Below are positions 22,896 to 34,692 of a stretch of 64,000 nt of DNA, piece by piece. The stretch comes from Aureobasidium sp. EXF-3400 (taxonomy: Eukaryota; Ascomycota; Dothideomycetes; Dothideales; Saccotheciaceae), in NCBI GenBank assembly GCA_024195585.1, contig SWBL01000178.1, positions 1 to 64,000 of the forward strand, given 5' to 3'. Both the position numbers and the translations under genes were made by a program. The notes under the pieces were generated by a model, which saw only the letters and a program-made list of their open reading frames with translations, was not told the DNA's origin and searched no databases. Each line of letters opens with the position of its first letter. The stretch's first letter is position 1.

Positions 22896-25800
22896 TCAAT
22901 AGCTCACCCGGACCAGAGTGGTGAATCCCTGATGTCGGTTCGGCGGATTGTGAGCAGGCGGGACGTGACGTCCCAAGGCACTAGCCAGATTTTGAACCAG
23001 GCCTGTAGTACTGGCAGCTTTTGTAGCTGTGGATGTGGAACTTGCTGTTGTTTTTGACGATGCAGACGACGGCCGTGAAGATGTTGTGGTTGACGTAGGT
23101 GATGCTGACGACAACGATGTCGATGCTGAGGGGTTTGAGCCGAGTCCCAATCCTGGTAACAAAGCTTGTGAAGAGGTTGGAAGCAAAGCCAAGTTGGCAC
23201 TGGTGATTGTCGACGACGTTGACGATAGTTTCGACTGACCACCCAGTCCTACTGAGAGACCCAGGTTCAGTCCCAAGGTAGCGCTTGGTGTCAGGCCTAA
23301 ACCAGATGAGCCTACAGACAGCCCGAGATCAAGTCCTGCTGTGGCCGAAGCTGCAACTGCAACAGATGCATCCAGCAAAGTAACCGCACTACTGCTAGAG
23401 CCGAGATTGATATTGAGGCCGACACCAGCGCTGGCGGTCACGTTGGGGAGTAGTGGTCCGACAGTGATAACGCCAGAAGAGTTGAGGTTGAGGTCTGCTC
23501 CGATGGTTGCGCTTGCAATCAGGCCTATACCGCTCGAGCCAATCGAGAGTCCGAGGTCGATCCCTGCTGTCACAGATGGCGCGACCGCCAGAGATGCCGA
23601 GATATCAACGAGGGTGATAGTACTGCTACCGACACCCACTCCAACGCCTGCATTGCCACCACCACCAACTGAAGGGGTCATGGCAGCGTCTATGCAGACA
23701 TTGAGCACATTTCCACCAGCGGAGCACGATGCTGATGGCGAGGAGGTAATCGTAGCAGGTCGTGAGGAGCCGGTAAGGCCAGGATTCAAGCCTATGCTAG
23801 CACTTGCTCCCAACCCGACTCCACTTGATCCAACAGAGATGCCGAGATCTGCAGTTGCTGCAGCTGAAGGCGCAATCGCCAGACTTGTTGAGATGTCGAC
23901 GATTGTGATGGTGCCAGTCCCGAGACCAACGCTAATCCCACCTCCAGCGCCAACAGATGGCGTAATCACTGCATCAAGGCAGGTATCCAGCACGTTGTCG
24001 AACACGGAGCAGGTAACTAATGGAGATACAGCTGCGATAGTCGTTGATGCGGCTCCATTTGTTGAAGATACGATTTTGGTACCAGTGAGCAGAGACGTAG
24101 TGTCAGCGACAGAGGTCAGAGTCATGGTATCCACGACAGAAGTCTCAAAGACAAGTGAGCTTGAGTACGAGCTTGAGTATGCACTTTGTGGTGCTGTCGA
24201 TTGATCCGCTGCAATACCACTATTCGCAGCAGTAGGTGCAGTATCACTGGTTGAAGTCAACGAATCTGCGCTTGTCGTATCTATTGGAATAAGATCCGAC
24301 GAAGTATCGAATCCAGAGGGCAATGGTGTTGCAGTGCTGGTTTGATGACTAGTGCTGGGTATGTTGTCCACAAGTGTCTGGACGGACGTAACTGCCGAGT
24401 CAACAGAAGTCGATAGATCTTCGGCTATTGACGAGCTGGAAGAGCTCATTGGTGATCCCATCGATGTCTGTACGTTCGCCGGCCCCGTAGAAGCTGCTGT
24501 TTGAGGAGCAAAGGTTGTTGAAACGGTAGCAGAACCCCTGGTACCTGTCCCTGAAAGGCTGGAACCACTTGCTGGTACATTTCTTATGCCAGAGATTGCT
24601 CTTCGTGTAGAGGATTGGAACGAAAGGTCTGAAGCAGAAGCACCCGTTTTGAGATAGCAACTGTCAGCGTATGTCCATGCTGTGCACCCTGGAGTTTCGT
24701 CACAGTAGGTCATACAGTCATTGAAGTCTGGCGCAGAGGCTACAAGGACGTCATATCCTGTGGTTTCTTCGTCGCAACCGATCGTGTAGTAGCCTCCTGT
24801 GTTGGCCTGGACCATGTCTCCGTCGATTGCGGGACAAGAGTAGGTTGTTTGGGGAGGCGAGCCGGACGGCTCGGGAGAGTAAGACACAGTTCTAAGAAAC
24901 GAGGACGAGGCGCTGTCGAGGACTGAGGACGAGGTAGTGTCGAGGATCGAGGTGGTAACACTGTCAGAGGAAGAGAACGCGGCATCAAAGGAGGAAGCAA
25001 CTCTGGACGATGATGCAAGTCCGCTTGTGGTCGGGCGAGGAGTCTCGCTACCGCCATTGCTGGTTCCAGATGATAGTATGCTCGAGAGTAGTGCTGTGTT
25101 TGTCAAAATAGAAGTGTGCGAGGTGGCAGACAAAGAAGGGCTTGGAGTAGCGCTTGGTAGCATCGGGGTCAGAGATGTTGTCGAAATATGAGATGATTGT
25201 TTGATGGTCGTCGATACATCTTCTGTAGGTAGCAATTGAAGACTTGAACGTACACTGTAGTCTGTAGACGTGCTGCTGGTTGAGGCAGCTGCGAAACTTA
25301 TGACCGACGTCCCTGAAGTGGTAGAAGCACCTGCTGCGGCTTGTTCACTCGAACTCAAGGAACTTGACGCAGAAACTACATCTTGACTGCTTGTGACGAC
25401 AATTGCAGACTCTGTACTTCCTGTGGAACTTGCTTCTGGTGATACCATCGTTATTGGCTCTGTAGTGAGCCTGGTCTCAGACACTGTACCAGGTGAGCTG
25501 GAGGTGATACTGTTTGTACCCACTGCTGACGCTCGTGTCAGTGACGATTGAATGATGCTAGCGGATGTGGTAGGAGTGGTCGTTGGGTTCTGCATTGTTG
25601 AACTTGGGGTCCTAGAGACGTCGACAGGCAGGGATCTGACCAGACTCGTGCTTCTGTACGGAGCAACGCCGCTCGATGCAACTTGAGCAACCCTTTTCGC
25701 TATCAGAATAGCCGTGGCTACATTATTTCGTAGGACTCCGTCATTAGAGTTCCTATTGCTGACTAACGTACACGACCCGTTCTGAAATGTGAAGCCCGAA

Positions 25801-26945
25801 CAATTAACAGTACCCGAGCAGATCTCAGAACAAGATGCCAAGTCACTGGTCGCCAAACTTGAGGTGATGTTGCTGCTCGTAGGAAAGAACGTGTTGCAGA
25901 GGATCTCATAGACTGATCCAGAAGAATCCACTAGTCGGGTACCGTCGGCGCCAGGACAAACATAGTCGGCCAAGATGGCTGAGTCTGAAGTCGAAGAGCC
26001 CACACGATTGAGGACACTGCTCTTGTAAGAGCACGAGCCGGATGTTGCAGTATATGATACACCAATACATCCAGTGAAATTGCCGCATGAGTCGACGCAG
26101 GACTGTAACTCTGGCTGATAAGTCATCCCAAGGTTCGAGTCTAACTCATCGGTGCTACACAACAGCTGGTAGACCCTCTTAGCAGTATCCGAGTAGTACA
26201 TGCCATTGTCTCTAGGACACGTGTAGACGGGGTTCATGGAAGCCGTGGCTAGACTGGCAGAGCTAGCTGTCACCGTAACAGCCTGCTCTAGAATCGTTGA
26301 TGTACTCGTTTGTGATATAACAACAGATCCACCAAGCACTCCGGTGTGAGATTCTGGCCCCACTAGACTCGTTAGGATCGAACCAACGAAGGACAATGAT
26401 GTTGACAATGAAGCAGTTGGCGAACTCAGACTTCCCGCGATACGCGAGGAGCTCGTCAACGCTGGAGAGGTGACAATGTCCCCTGCAGAGGACGGTATCT
26501 GGTCTCCATCTCCCAAAGAAAAAGAACTCGATAAGCTCGGGTCGGACGTGGCTACAATTGAATTCTGAGGTTCAGAGAGAGAGCCTGTCGGCTCGGCGTT
26601 TGATTGGAGACTCGTCGTCGAAAGCTTGGTAGCTTGTGAGATGTGCTTGTTGACAGGAAAGATACTATAGGATGTAAAGACTGATCCGTCTGCAGCCGTG
26701 ATAGCTGAAGAGGATACAGAGAGGATAACGGTAGAGCTTTGGCAAGAGCCTGAAGAGGTTAGATTGGTGTCACCATATGTTTGAGTTCTTACTGACTTTC
26801 TACAAGACTGGTTTGGACGAGATGTGTTACATTCTGCAGAACAAGCGGCACGATAGTGGTTCCTAACAACATGTTGCCCCAGCAGAAAGGTACCAATCGT
26901 CAATACCCTATCTAGACGAGATAGAGACCACGAGTTCAACGCCAT
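22896..26945 (-). CDS. Large Ser/Thr-rich surface protein with PAN-like domains and Gly-rich repeats
   Basis: I do not recognise a named gene. From the likely start MALNSWSLSRLDR (26945) the frame gives 1,349 residues; an in-frame start at 27050 would add 35. A hydrophobic segment near residue 15 may be a signal anchor. Three cysteine-rich PAN/apple-like modules lie at about 240-310, 325-405 and 700-775; each begins Y(S/T/V)CP and carries paired cysteines. Between them are long Ser/Thr-rich tracts suited to O-mannosylation. A C-terminal array at about 976-1232 repeats SVGSSGxGL-type glycine-rich units about three times, two of them opening with a three-cysteine segment (TCSVFDNVLDTC, SCSAGGNVLNVC). 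No GPI signal or C-terminal membrane helix is evident. A cell-wall or adhesin-like role is inferred. The single long open frame supports an intronless gene. Confidence 0.75.
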   Translation of the reverse strand: MALNSWSLSRLDRVLTIGTFLLGQHVVRNHYRAACSAECNTSRPNQSCRKSVRTQTYGDTNLTSSGSCQSSTVILSVSSSAITAADGSVFTSYSIFPVNKHISQATKLSTTSLQSNAEPTGSLSEPQNSIVATSDPSLSSSFSLGDGDQIPSSAGDIVTSPALTSSSRIAGSLSSPTASLSTSLSFVGSILTSLVGPESHTGVLGGSVVISQTSTSTILEQAVTVTASSASLATASMNPVYTCPRDNGMYYSDTAKRVYQLLCSTDELDSNLGMTYQPELQSCVDSCGNFTGCIGVSYTATSGSCSYKSSVLNRVGSSTSDSAILADYVCPGADGTRLVDSSGSVYEILCNTFFPTSSNITSSLATSDLASCSEICSGTVNCSGFTFQNGSCTLVSNRNSNDGVLRNNVATAILIAKRVAQVASSGVAPYRSTSLVRSLPVDVSRTPSSTMQNPTTTPTTSASIIQSSLTRASAVGTNSITSSSPGTVSETRLTTEPITMVSPEASSTGSTESAIVVTSSQDVVSASSSLSSSEQAAAGASTTSGTSVISFAAASTSSTSTDYSVRSSLQLLPTEDVSTTIKQSSHISTTSLTPMLPSATPSPSLSATSHTSILTNTALLSSILSSGTSNGGSETPRPTTSGLASSSRVASSFDAAFSSSDSVTTSILDTTSSSVLDSASSSFLRTVSYSPEPSGSPPQTTYSCPAIDGDMVQANTGGYYTIGCDEETTGYDVLVASAPDFNDCMTYCDETPGCTAWTYADSCYLKTGASASDLSFQSSTRRAISGIRNVPASGSSLSGTGTRGSATVSTTFAPQTAASTGPANVQTSMGSPMSSSSSSIAEDLSTSVDSAVTSVQTLVDNIPSTSHQTSTATPLPSGFDTSSDLIPIDTTSADSLTSTSDTAPTAANSGIAADQSTAPQSAYSSSYSSSLVFETSVVDTMTLTSVADTTSLLTGTKIVSSTNGAASTTIAAVSPLVTCSVFDNVLDTCLDAVITPSVGAGGGISVGLGTGTITIVDISTSLAIAPSAAATADLGISVGSSGVGLGASASIGLNPGLTGSSRPATITSSPSASCSAGGNVLNVCIDAAMTPSVGGGGNAGVGVGVGSSTITLVDISASLAVAPSVTAGIDLGLSIGSSGIGLIASATIGADLNLNSSGVITVGPLLPNVTASAGVGLNINLGSSSSAVTLLDASVAVAASATAGLDLGLSVGSSGLGLTPSATLGLNLGLSVGLGGQSKLSSTSSTITSANLALLPTSSQALLPGLGLGSNPSASTSLSSASPTSTTTSSRPSSASSKTTASSTSTATKAASTTGLVQNLASALGRHVPPAHNPPNRHQGFTTLVRVSY
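23250..24020 (-). repeat. In-frame degenerate tandem repeats of about 80-90 codons
   Basis: Within the PAN-protein gene, units with the same order recur: Cys segment, TPSVG, glycine-rich stretch, (I/L)VDIS(T/A)SLA(I/V)APS, then (D)LGxSVGSSGxGL and an Ala/Ser-rich part. Two units are full (about 24016-23760 and 23730-23490) and a third lacks the cysteine segment (about 23450-23280). Confidence 0.7.
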
Positions 26946-27481
26946 GGATATATGTTGCCGGTTCAACGATATCACACAAGATTGGGAGATTAGATTAATT
27001 TGGATAGAGCTCTCTTTGGTATGAACATACTTGCTATACGAGCAAAACAAACACAGCTTCTTAATTGCAACAGGTCTATCGAGGTCATTGTAAGCGGATA
27101 CGACGCGATGTTAAGCCCAGAGGGCTTTCGTTGGGTATATGATATATGCGAACACAACATGCTAGGCAAGTGGAGACGGATCAGGCATTATTTCTTTGCT
27201 TGTGATTGGGTGCGATCACATTTTGAACCCATCTAGCGCGTAGGACGAGCATAACAGGTGTGGAGATGTACTCGGAGACGCCGATGTATGGTATCAAGCC
27301 ACGTGCCCTCAGTCGGCATACCGAACCAATCTTCAGCTGAGAATGCAAGGGTGAGTCGCCCGTGACATGTCTCGTCTTCGGCCCGAATCGCATTGCATTC
27401 CTCGGGCTCGAGAAATGGCTAGCCGATGAGGCCGATAAAGCCAGAACGACTTTTGGTAAACAATAGGCATCCGGGTTCTCT
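26946..27481. promoter_or_regulatory. Upstream region of PAN-protein gene
   Basis: This 536-bp spacer between the PAN-protein start and the CFD1 stop (both minus strand) holds the PAN-gene promoter and the CFD1 3' end. It is AT-rich near 26950-27180. No coding sequence is supported. Confidence 0.4.
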
Positions 27482-28402
27482 TCAAGGTTGAATGTTGGCG
27501 ACCAGCTGACCGACAATGTTGTCGAAGATTGTGAACAAGGAGCAGCTCTGGTATTTCTCTACCAGAGAACCATCGTCGCTCTCGGGCATGTTGGTCTGCT
27601 CAGACACCTCCTGACCAGCGACGACCGTACCTTCGGGGTAGGTTGGTCGCTTGCCTTCTTCGATGAGGGCGATGAAAGCTGGATCGATAGGCACACTGCC
27701 AAGGAAGGGCACACTGAAATCTTTGGCCATCACTTCACCGCCACCCTTTGAGAATACGTTGGTGCATTCCGCACAGTTTGGGCACACGAAGCCAGCCATG
27801 TTCTCAACAACACCTAGGATGTTGATTCCGGTCTTCTTGCAGAAGTTGATCTCCTTCCTTACGTCGGAGACACTGATGGCTTGCGGTGTGGTCACAACCA
27901 CGGCCCCTGATACTTGGCCAGGTGCTGCGTTCTTCATGAGAGTCTCCACAAGTGAAATGTGTTCGTCCGAAGTACCAGGAGGCGTATCGATTAGAAGGTA
28001 GTCCAGTTTACCCCAGTGAACGTCTGAGAGAAATTGTCGGACCATTGCTGTTTTCTTTGGTCCCCGCCATACAACCGCATCGTTTCGGTTACCAAGTAGG
28101 AAACCAAGTGACATGCAATGAAGAGATCCGATATGCTTGCTGTCGTCTGATGTGCTTGATGTTGTGTCTCTGCTTTCGTGCACGGGTACGGGTAGCCAGC
28201 CACCAGGTGCTTGCTTGACCTTCGAAGATTCGATGCCGAGAAACCTTGGCATAGAAGGTCCAGTCAGATCGATGTCCAGTATGCCAACCGAGTGTCCTCT
28301 CAACGACAAAGTGAGAGCCAGCTGTGTGGTGACGCTTGATTTTCCAACGCCTCCCTTACCGGAAAGCACGAGGATGATCTCGTTGACGTTTGTGAGAGAC
28401 AT
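27482..28402 (-). CDS. CFD1: Cytosolic Fe-S cluster assembly ATPase CFD1 (NUBP2)
   Basis: CFD1 pairs with NBP35 to form the scaffold on which cytosolic and nuclear iron-sulfur clusters are built. The intronless frame gives 306 residues from MSLTNVNEI. The deviant Walker A motif GKGGVGKS lies near residue 15, with DIDLTGPS and [13 protein letters not shown] following. The bridging cluster ligands CPNC are at about 204-207. The protein lacks the N-terminal four-cysteine ferredoxin-like extension of NBP35, which identifies it as CFD1. An in-frame ATG ten codons upstream (28432) exists, but the chosen start aligns better with the family. A CCAAT-like box lies near 28568. Confidence 0.93.
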   Translation of the reverse strand: MSLTNVNEIILVLSGKGGVGKSSVTTQLALTLSLRGHSVGILDIDLTGPSMPRFLGIESSKVKQAPGGWLPVPVHESRDTTSSTSDDSKHIGSLHCMSLGFLLGNRNDAVVWRGPKKTAMVRQFLSDVHWGKLDYLLIDTPPGTSDEHISLVETLMKNAAPGQVSGAVVVTTPQAISVSDVRKEINFCKKTGINILGVVENMAGFVCPNCAECTNVFSKGGGEVMAKDFSVPFLGSVPIDPAFIALIEEGKRPTYPEGTVVAGQEVSEQTNMPESDDGSLVEKYQSCSLFTIFDNIVGQLVANIQP

Positions 28403-29378
28403 GTTGACAGATTCCGAGTACGAGCAGTTCACTGTGTCTTTTGCTTCGAACTGTCAAGGACTTTCGTACTTATCCTGCTCAGATACTCATGGACTTCAAA
28501 GAAACGCGATGGTGATTACCAATTCGGCGGCGAGCGATGACGGAGCGCGTCGAAAAGCTTGGCGCTCACCAATCAGATTCCCGGTTGAGTTATTGGAAAA
28601 TATCACCTCGATACAGATATGTAATATGTTCTGATACTTTGATGTAGAGATTCGCTTTATCCATCATCGATATATCCTTTCTATATCGTGCAGATATATC
28701 AATAAGGTTGATGTCTTATTGGAGCATATGGTGGAAACAAAGGCAAAGACCAACGAGTTTGGACATCAACAGATTGAATTCGTGACAGCGAGCAGCATAT
28801 TACCATTGATGCAGCATAAGAATAGAAACATGAGGGACGGTATCAGGAGAGAGTCAACAAGCTTCCACCCGACCACGGAATGTTTTGTGAAAAGCACTGC
28901 TCCCGAGATACGGTATAGAATCTTGTGACAGGGTGATACACTCATCATACGACATGGATGGTGTCATTCTCAACGTATATCAACTGCACAATCAGAGATA
29001 ACACACGGCACTTCATTTTTCGATCTCTTATCGACATTTACGTTTGGTACAGCTAGTACAATAAGCTCATCATTCATAGAAGCAAGGGTGCATGGAAATA
29101 TTTCTTGTACAACTACGAGAGCGACTTTCGCCAGTGCTCAAACGTGATAAGGTAAACTAGAACCATCAAGAGGCCAGCAAACAAAGCAATGACATCGGGT
29201 TATCGTACAACAAAACAATAGCTCGTTCCGCGAGCGTCCTGGTTTCTCCTAGAAACCTTTGGACTCCTTTCTGAGCAGGAAATAGGAATACGAAATAGGG
29301 TAATCAGAAAGAAAAAAAGGACGAACAAAATTCAAAGCAAGACGCCGTCGATCAGGATGAGGCATTCTAGCCATCATA
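28403..29378. other. CFD1 promoter and KDM5 3' region
   Basis: This 976-bp spacer lies between two minus-strand genes. It is AT-rich, with GATATATC palindromes around 28668-28700. Short frames (60-69 codons) have no recognisable features. No tRNA or copy of the foldback repeat was seen. Confidence 0.4.
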
Positions 29379-32300
29379 CTATTCGTGGTTCACAAACTCA
29401 TCCATGTGTGTCTCATCTGGATGGTCTTGATCGTGTCCGCCAGCGGCGAAAGCTTCACCAGCAAGCAGATTCTCTCCTTCATGACCCAGAGTGGCGTGAT
29501 CGTCATCGTTGTGTACCATATCCGCGAAGATAGAGTCGAGATTGGCATTCGTGTTGCTGGTCTGTGGGCTGCTGAACGATGGGCTTGCCTCAGTATGCAC
29601 CAGTCTGGGGCTACCAGAAGAGCTAGGTCGTTTGTCAAACATAGCTCCACCAGCAGTAAAGAGCGCAGGGTCGAGGTTCATGCCTGTGCTGAACATGGGA
29701 GGGTGATGTGGTGGTGATCTCGAGACAGCAAAGTTAGGTGGTGGTGGTGGAGATGTGTGAGATGTGTAGTTGTTAGAAGCGAATTGTGCTGGATTGACAG
29801 TATGAGAGGGCTCGTCCGGAGTGCGAAGCGGTGGCAAGCCGAACGAGGGGGGCGCGAACAGTGGCGAATCACGATAACCTGAATTGACCAAAGATGGGTT
29901 TTGGGAAGGATAGCTGAACGACGGAGTCTGTTGCGGGTACCCCGGCCTGCTGCTAGGTGGACCAGGTGTTGCCGTTGACATGCTGGATGGAGTGTGAGCG
30001 GCAGGGGAACCAGCAGGCTGGAGTGGTTGAGGTGGCTTGTGTTGTGCTTCACTGCCCTTGCGCTTGTGAGGCTTGATCTTGTATTGTGGAGGAAGGTCAT
30101 CAGGGTTGGAGATTCCCAGCGACGCCATGAGCTTTTGCTGCTTTGTAGGACGGGGCTTGCGGGTCGAAGAAGATGAGTCAACGACTGGCGGAGCTTCTGG
30201 AGCTACTGGTGCTGACTTGTGAAGTTCTTGACGCAGGAAATTGGTCTCGTAAGCAAGAAGAATGTCGGCGCCTTCAACCTTTCGGAGGTAGAAGCGGAGT
30301 GTGGTGACTTCGTCCGGAGAGACTGTGAGAGGGTTGACATAAGGGCGAATGTAATCCCTGAAGGCTTGAGCGGTCTCTATGATGCTTGTGAGGGTTTCTT
30401 CCTCCTCAGGCTGGAATGGCAGATTCTCCAATTCGTCTTGCCAAGCAATGAGCTCTTCAAGCTTCGGACGAGCAGCATCGCGAGGAATCTTCAGGCGCCA
30501 GTCACAGATGGGGCAAGTGTACTTGTCGTCTTCCTTGACCTTGCCACGAGCGATCTTGAGACATTTTCCATGGTACCTATACGTACATTAGTGATGCATT
30601 TCTTGCTGAACAATATCTTGAAACTTACCATTCGTGACACAATTCGCACTCAATCATCATGCCAGCTTCGGGTCTGCGGCAGAGACAGAAGACGTCAGGG
30701 AAGTTGTTCTTGGTGTCGAGCTCTGGAGTATGTTCTCTTGAAGAGGGTTCAACCGGCATTCGCGGCTTATCACGAAGCTCGAAACATGCATCATTTCTCT
30801 CCTTCACCAAGTTCATGTGTTGGTGCAGAATATGTAGTGGCGCATTGGCTTTACCGAACAACTTTTTGCCACGACGCATCCAGTCTTCATGGCGACGTTG
30901 CTCTTTCTCGAGATCGACAGTGCCAGCAGGTTTGTTGTTAAGTTCTTCAAGAGACGCCATGACATCTCTGAAGTCCTTGTACATTGGCCGTGATCTGAAG
31001 TCGGGATTCTTGCTCTGTTGATACAGGGCGAGAATCTTTTCTTGAGCTTCTCGCTGTTTCTTGAGTATAGCGTCGACTCTTGCAAGTGTGTCTGCAGTAA
31101 CCGGCAGGCCAGCTGCCTGCTTTGAAAGAGCATCCAATTGCTGGTAGTGGACGTTCTCGACACTCATGATCTCTTTAGCCTTAGCTTCCCAGTATTCACC
31201 CTGCGTTTTCGCGTCTCGCAAGCGAAGTATGTGTGGGTTTGTCTCAGGAATACCAATCTCCAGACCGCGGCTGATGAAGGCGTCAACTTCCTGGAGCGTT
31301 TGAAGATGCGCCGGACGAGTGTGAGCTTCATCAAGCCATTTGACGTGATTGAGAAGCTTCTCGAGGTTCTCGAGCTCGGGAAGATCGATGTTAAGGCCTT
31401 TGCCAAGTTCAAAGACTTCCTCGATTTCCTGAGTGGACCGAGGCTGGTGTTGTTGACCCATGCGAATGGCGACTGCCTTTGCTTTGAAGTCGTTGATGTC
31501 AGCCTCCCTTTCCCGCAGGGTCTTGTACTCTGGACAGTCGAAATGAATCTCGTCAGCGGTGGCGAGAAGCTTTTGCATGTTTTCGAAATTACGAAGCTCC
31601 TTGTCGCGCTCGTCTGATTCAGCAACCATTGACTTCTTGCGGGAAGACTTTCCCTTAGCTCTGTTCTGCTGCTTACGAGTGATGTAAACGGTAGCCTCTT
31701 CTACCCATTCGTTGCAACGCTCGACATAGCGCTTCAGATCTGCGAGCTGCGGGATGTCGAAGGGAATGCGCTCGCCTTCGTTGAGTAAAGAGCGCAGGAT
31801 CTTCAACGACGGACGAGGCTCTTGACCAAGATAATCGTCGACCTTCTGTGCCCAAGCCTCCGGAAGCTTGGCTCGGTCAACCACCTTCTGCACCATTGAC
31901 TTCAACTCCTTGTTCGTCATGCGAAGAGAGAGTACATGATCATGAGCTGGACTGGCATAACGATCCGATTCTTTCGAGTCGCAGCATTCGTAAGCACCCG
32001 CATGTAGCAGACACATAACCTTACCCGATTTGCTGCACACATACCGCGAGAGGAAGCTGTAACACTTGCAGAAGCTGCAGACATACTCTTCCTCGTCCAT
32101 GTCCTCTGTAAATATTTCGGGCTTGGCGGTGTATCTGTCGCCTTGGTAGGTATCATCTGCTGGCTCTGCATTATCTGGCTGCTCGAGGAAGTGCTTGCGG
32201 GCGTCCAATTCCTTTTCCAACAATCTTTCCAGAGCAGGAGCAAGCCACTTTGCGGTGTTGATTGATTGGTCGCGAGAAGCGGCTGTGAGTAGGAGTTCGT

Positions 32301-34692
32301 CATGAGAGAAACACGGCTGTCGACGATAATCGCGAAGCCTTTGCACACCGCTTTCGCCAAAAGGCTCCCAGTCGACAGGTGCAAAATTGACAGCTTCATT
32401 AAGATTGAAGCCGTGGTTGAAGCCAGCATGGTACGCTTGAGGGAAAGTAACGACCATCTGACCTGCTCGCTGATCGATAGCATAGACACGAACACCAGCT
32501 TTCTTCAGCTTCTCGGGTGGCATCAAAGTTACCAGTTGGAATAGAAGATCCGGCTGTGTCTCGAAGAGTTCTGGCACAGCTTCACGCATCGCGTTCTCAA
32601 ACTTCTCGGCATCTTCTCCAGGAACACCATACCAGGTTTTGGTTGCTCCGAAATGTTGATAGTTGGCCGAGTAGGCGTAATGATCCTCGTTGTGCCAGCA
32701 GAACGTGGAGAACACCATGCCGACGTAGAGCCAAGGTACCGTCATGCCAGAGATATCCGTCTTGATGTGCTTGAACAAGGATTCGCCATACAGTGGAAGT
32801 ACGTTTAGGTTCCAAGGATCCGTCGAGTAGGGATCGCGAGGCTGCTTTTCGATAGTGGGGAAACCACTTCCATGAGTAGTCGAATGAATGTCAGCACCGT
32901 ATTCAACCTCGACAGTCTCGGTGATGTTCTCGACAAGTCTCCAGAACTCGCGCTCGACATCGTCTTCGTTGACGAGCCTTCGTTTGTTGAGGATAGGATC
33001 GAAGGGCATCTTGTCTGCGAAGTGGTTCTCCTTAAATCTGTTTGCTCTTTCCTGGAACGCTCGAAGGGAGTACACCTCGCCTTCTTCAAAGCCGAACTCT
33101 CCTGTACCGACAAGACACCGGGGACAGTGCCAATCATTTTCAGGTTGCTGCATCTTTACAGGAGGCTCGAGACATGCGCCGTGGTAACCACAATCGCAAC
33201 TGTCACATATCAGAAGTAATCCTGGGTCTTCTGGCTTCGCGCAAGTTTCACATGCTTCGCCTGGAGGGAAGTTGCAGCGTTCTCGTGCTGGAACAAATCT
33301 TGGTGCCGATGTCCTGGGTTGATGCATGTGCGAGCCTGCTACTGTTGGAGCCGGCTCCCTCTTCAGTCTCTTACTGCGCCTTCCAGATGCGTCCAGATCT
33401 CCGTTCGAGTCTTTCTCCGCACTATCAGTCAACGGTCGCTTTGCTGAGCTGTTTGGCTCGAAATTTGGCGTGGTAGTTTCGTGAAGCTGTGGACTATCCA
33501 TAGTCGTTCGCGGTACCGAACGTGGATTTTCTGGAGTTGCGTGAACTCCGTTGGGTGCGTTCACAGGCGTGAAACCCGAAGGACGATTGACTGACGTGAA
33601 ACCTCCATTCACCGGAGTAAAACCTTGTATAGGAGCTGGAGCCGGGGCTGGAGGAGTTGGTTTGACTGGCGTTTGCTGGACCACAGGCATTCCGGCGTCC
33701 AGAGAAGCGTTCAGCGCGGCAGATGCGCGCATGGCTGGAGTGCTCTCGCCGTTTGGGGTGTTATTCTGCGACTTCTTAAGAGGCGAAGTACCTGGAGAAG
33801 GGGTGAAAGGGCCGCCATTTTCCAGCTCCAGTTGGTGTTGAACGCCGGGTTTTGCAACTCGGAGGTAGTCCTCGTATGGTTGTAACCATTTCTGATACGA
33901 ATTCTTGAGGGAGGTCGAGAGGCTGGACATGATCTTTCCACTGTATCCTAGATCACGGCCGATTTCGGCCCATTTCTTCTGCTTGCATACTCTTTCGAAT
34001 CCACCTCTAGCCTCGACTGCCTTTTTGAGTTTGTAGAGATCCAACGGTCGTTTGTCCACACTGGGGAAGCGATTGAGGTTAGTACCGTGTTGCCTGTGGA
34101 ATTTGGACAATTGATCCAGGTAATTCAGGTTTGCTCGAGTTCCTTATCTCGAGTCAGCTAATACCCTTGTAAACTTGGACGATGCTATGCGACTCACCTC
34201 CTTCGACAGAGTTCAACTCCTGACGTCGCACCCGGAAGTGGAACCGCTGTCAACTAAGTCAGTAGAAGTTGAGGAACGCTAGTGTACAGTACGCACTGAT
34301 GTATCGATGGCGAAGGGCATCTGCCATCCTTCAGGAGGAATGATCTTTGCGATTCCGTATTTCCGACCTTCAGGCTCAATCTTGCGCATATAGGCCATAG
34401 GATCGCGAAACTCCTCTTCGGTGGGTCGGAAGGTGGGACCCTCGGGTATGCTGTGCAGTCTGTTTCTCTTTGTGATTTCAGGCGCAGCATTTGGTTGTCC
34501 TCTCCGCTCTACGGTGTTCAAGTCCAGGGGTTCTGAACGTCTTGCGCTCAGTGGCATAGGCGCGTTGTTGACGGTCGTACTCGGTGTATGAGCAGCTGAC
34601 TTGGGTTTCGTAGAAGCGACATTGCTGGTGGTAGATGTCGGGCGATTCGCTGAAGAGGCGGCAGCCCCTCCGCTGCTTGGGGGCACGACCAT
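29379..34692 (-). CDS. KDM5/JARID1-type histone H3K4 demethylase
   Basis: This nuclear JmjC dioxygenase family (fission yeast Lid2, animal KDM5) demethylates histone H3 lysine 4. Exons 34692-34297, 34246-34198, 34142-30629 and 30576-29379 join to 1,718 residues. Domain order: JmjN at about 84-130, ARID at about 145-235, a first PHD finger near 440-495 ([11 protein letters not shown]), JmjC at about 600-735 with the Fe-binding HNE of CWHNEDH near 632 and the second His in HAGFNHGF, the C5HC2 zinc finger at about 835-895, a long PLU-1 helical region, a second PHD finger at about 1300-1345 split by the last intron (CHEW|YHGKC), and a Ser/Pro-rich disordered tail. The 49-nt second exon restores the conserved [18 protein letters not shown]. 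The start at 34692 precedes a Ser/Thr-rich lead; an in-frame upstream ATG at 34830 is possible. Confidence 0.93.

Noticed and set aside
23341..24204. 287-codon plus-strand frame
   Set aside because: It lies wholly opposite the PAN-protein repeats; its composition mirrors the Gly/Ser-rich antisense strand and has no family features.
26730..26790. Possible 43-nt intron in the PAN-protein gene (GTAAGA...CTAAC...CAG)
   Set aside because: Removing it would shift the downstream frame, which is open for over 1,250 codons, so it is probably not used.
27181..27516. 111-codon minus-strand frame overlapping the CFD1 3' end
   Set aside because: It is in a different frame from CFD1 and has no motif; it is probably the 3' UTR.
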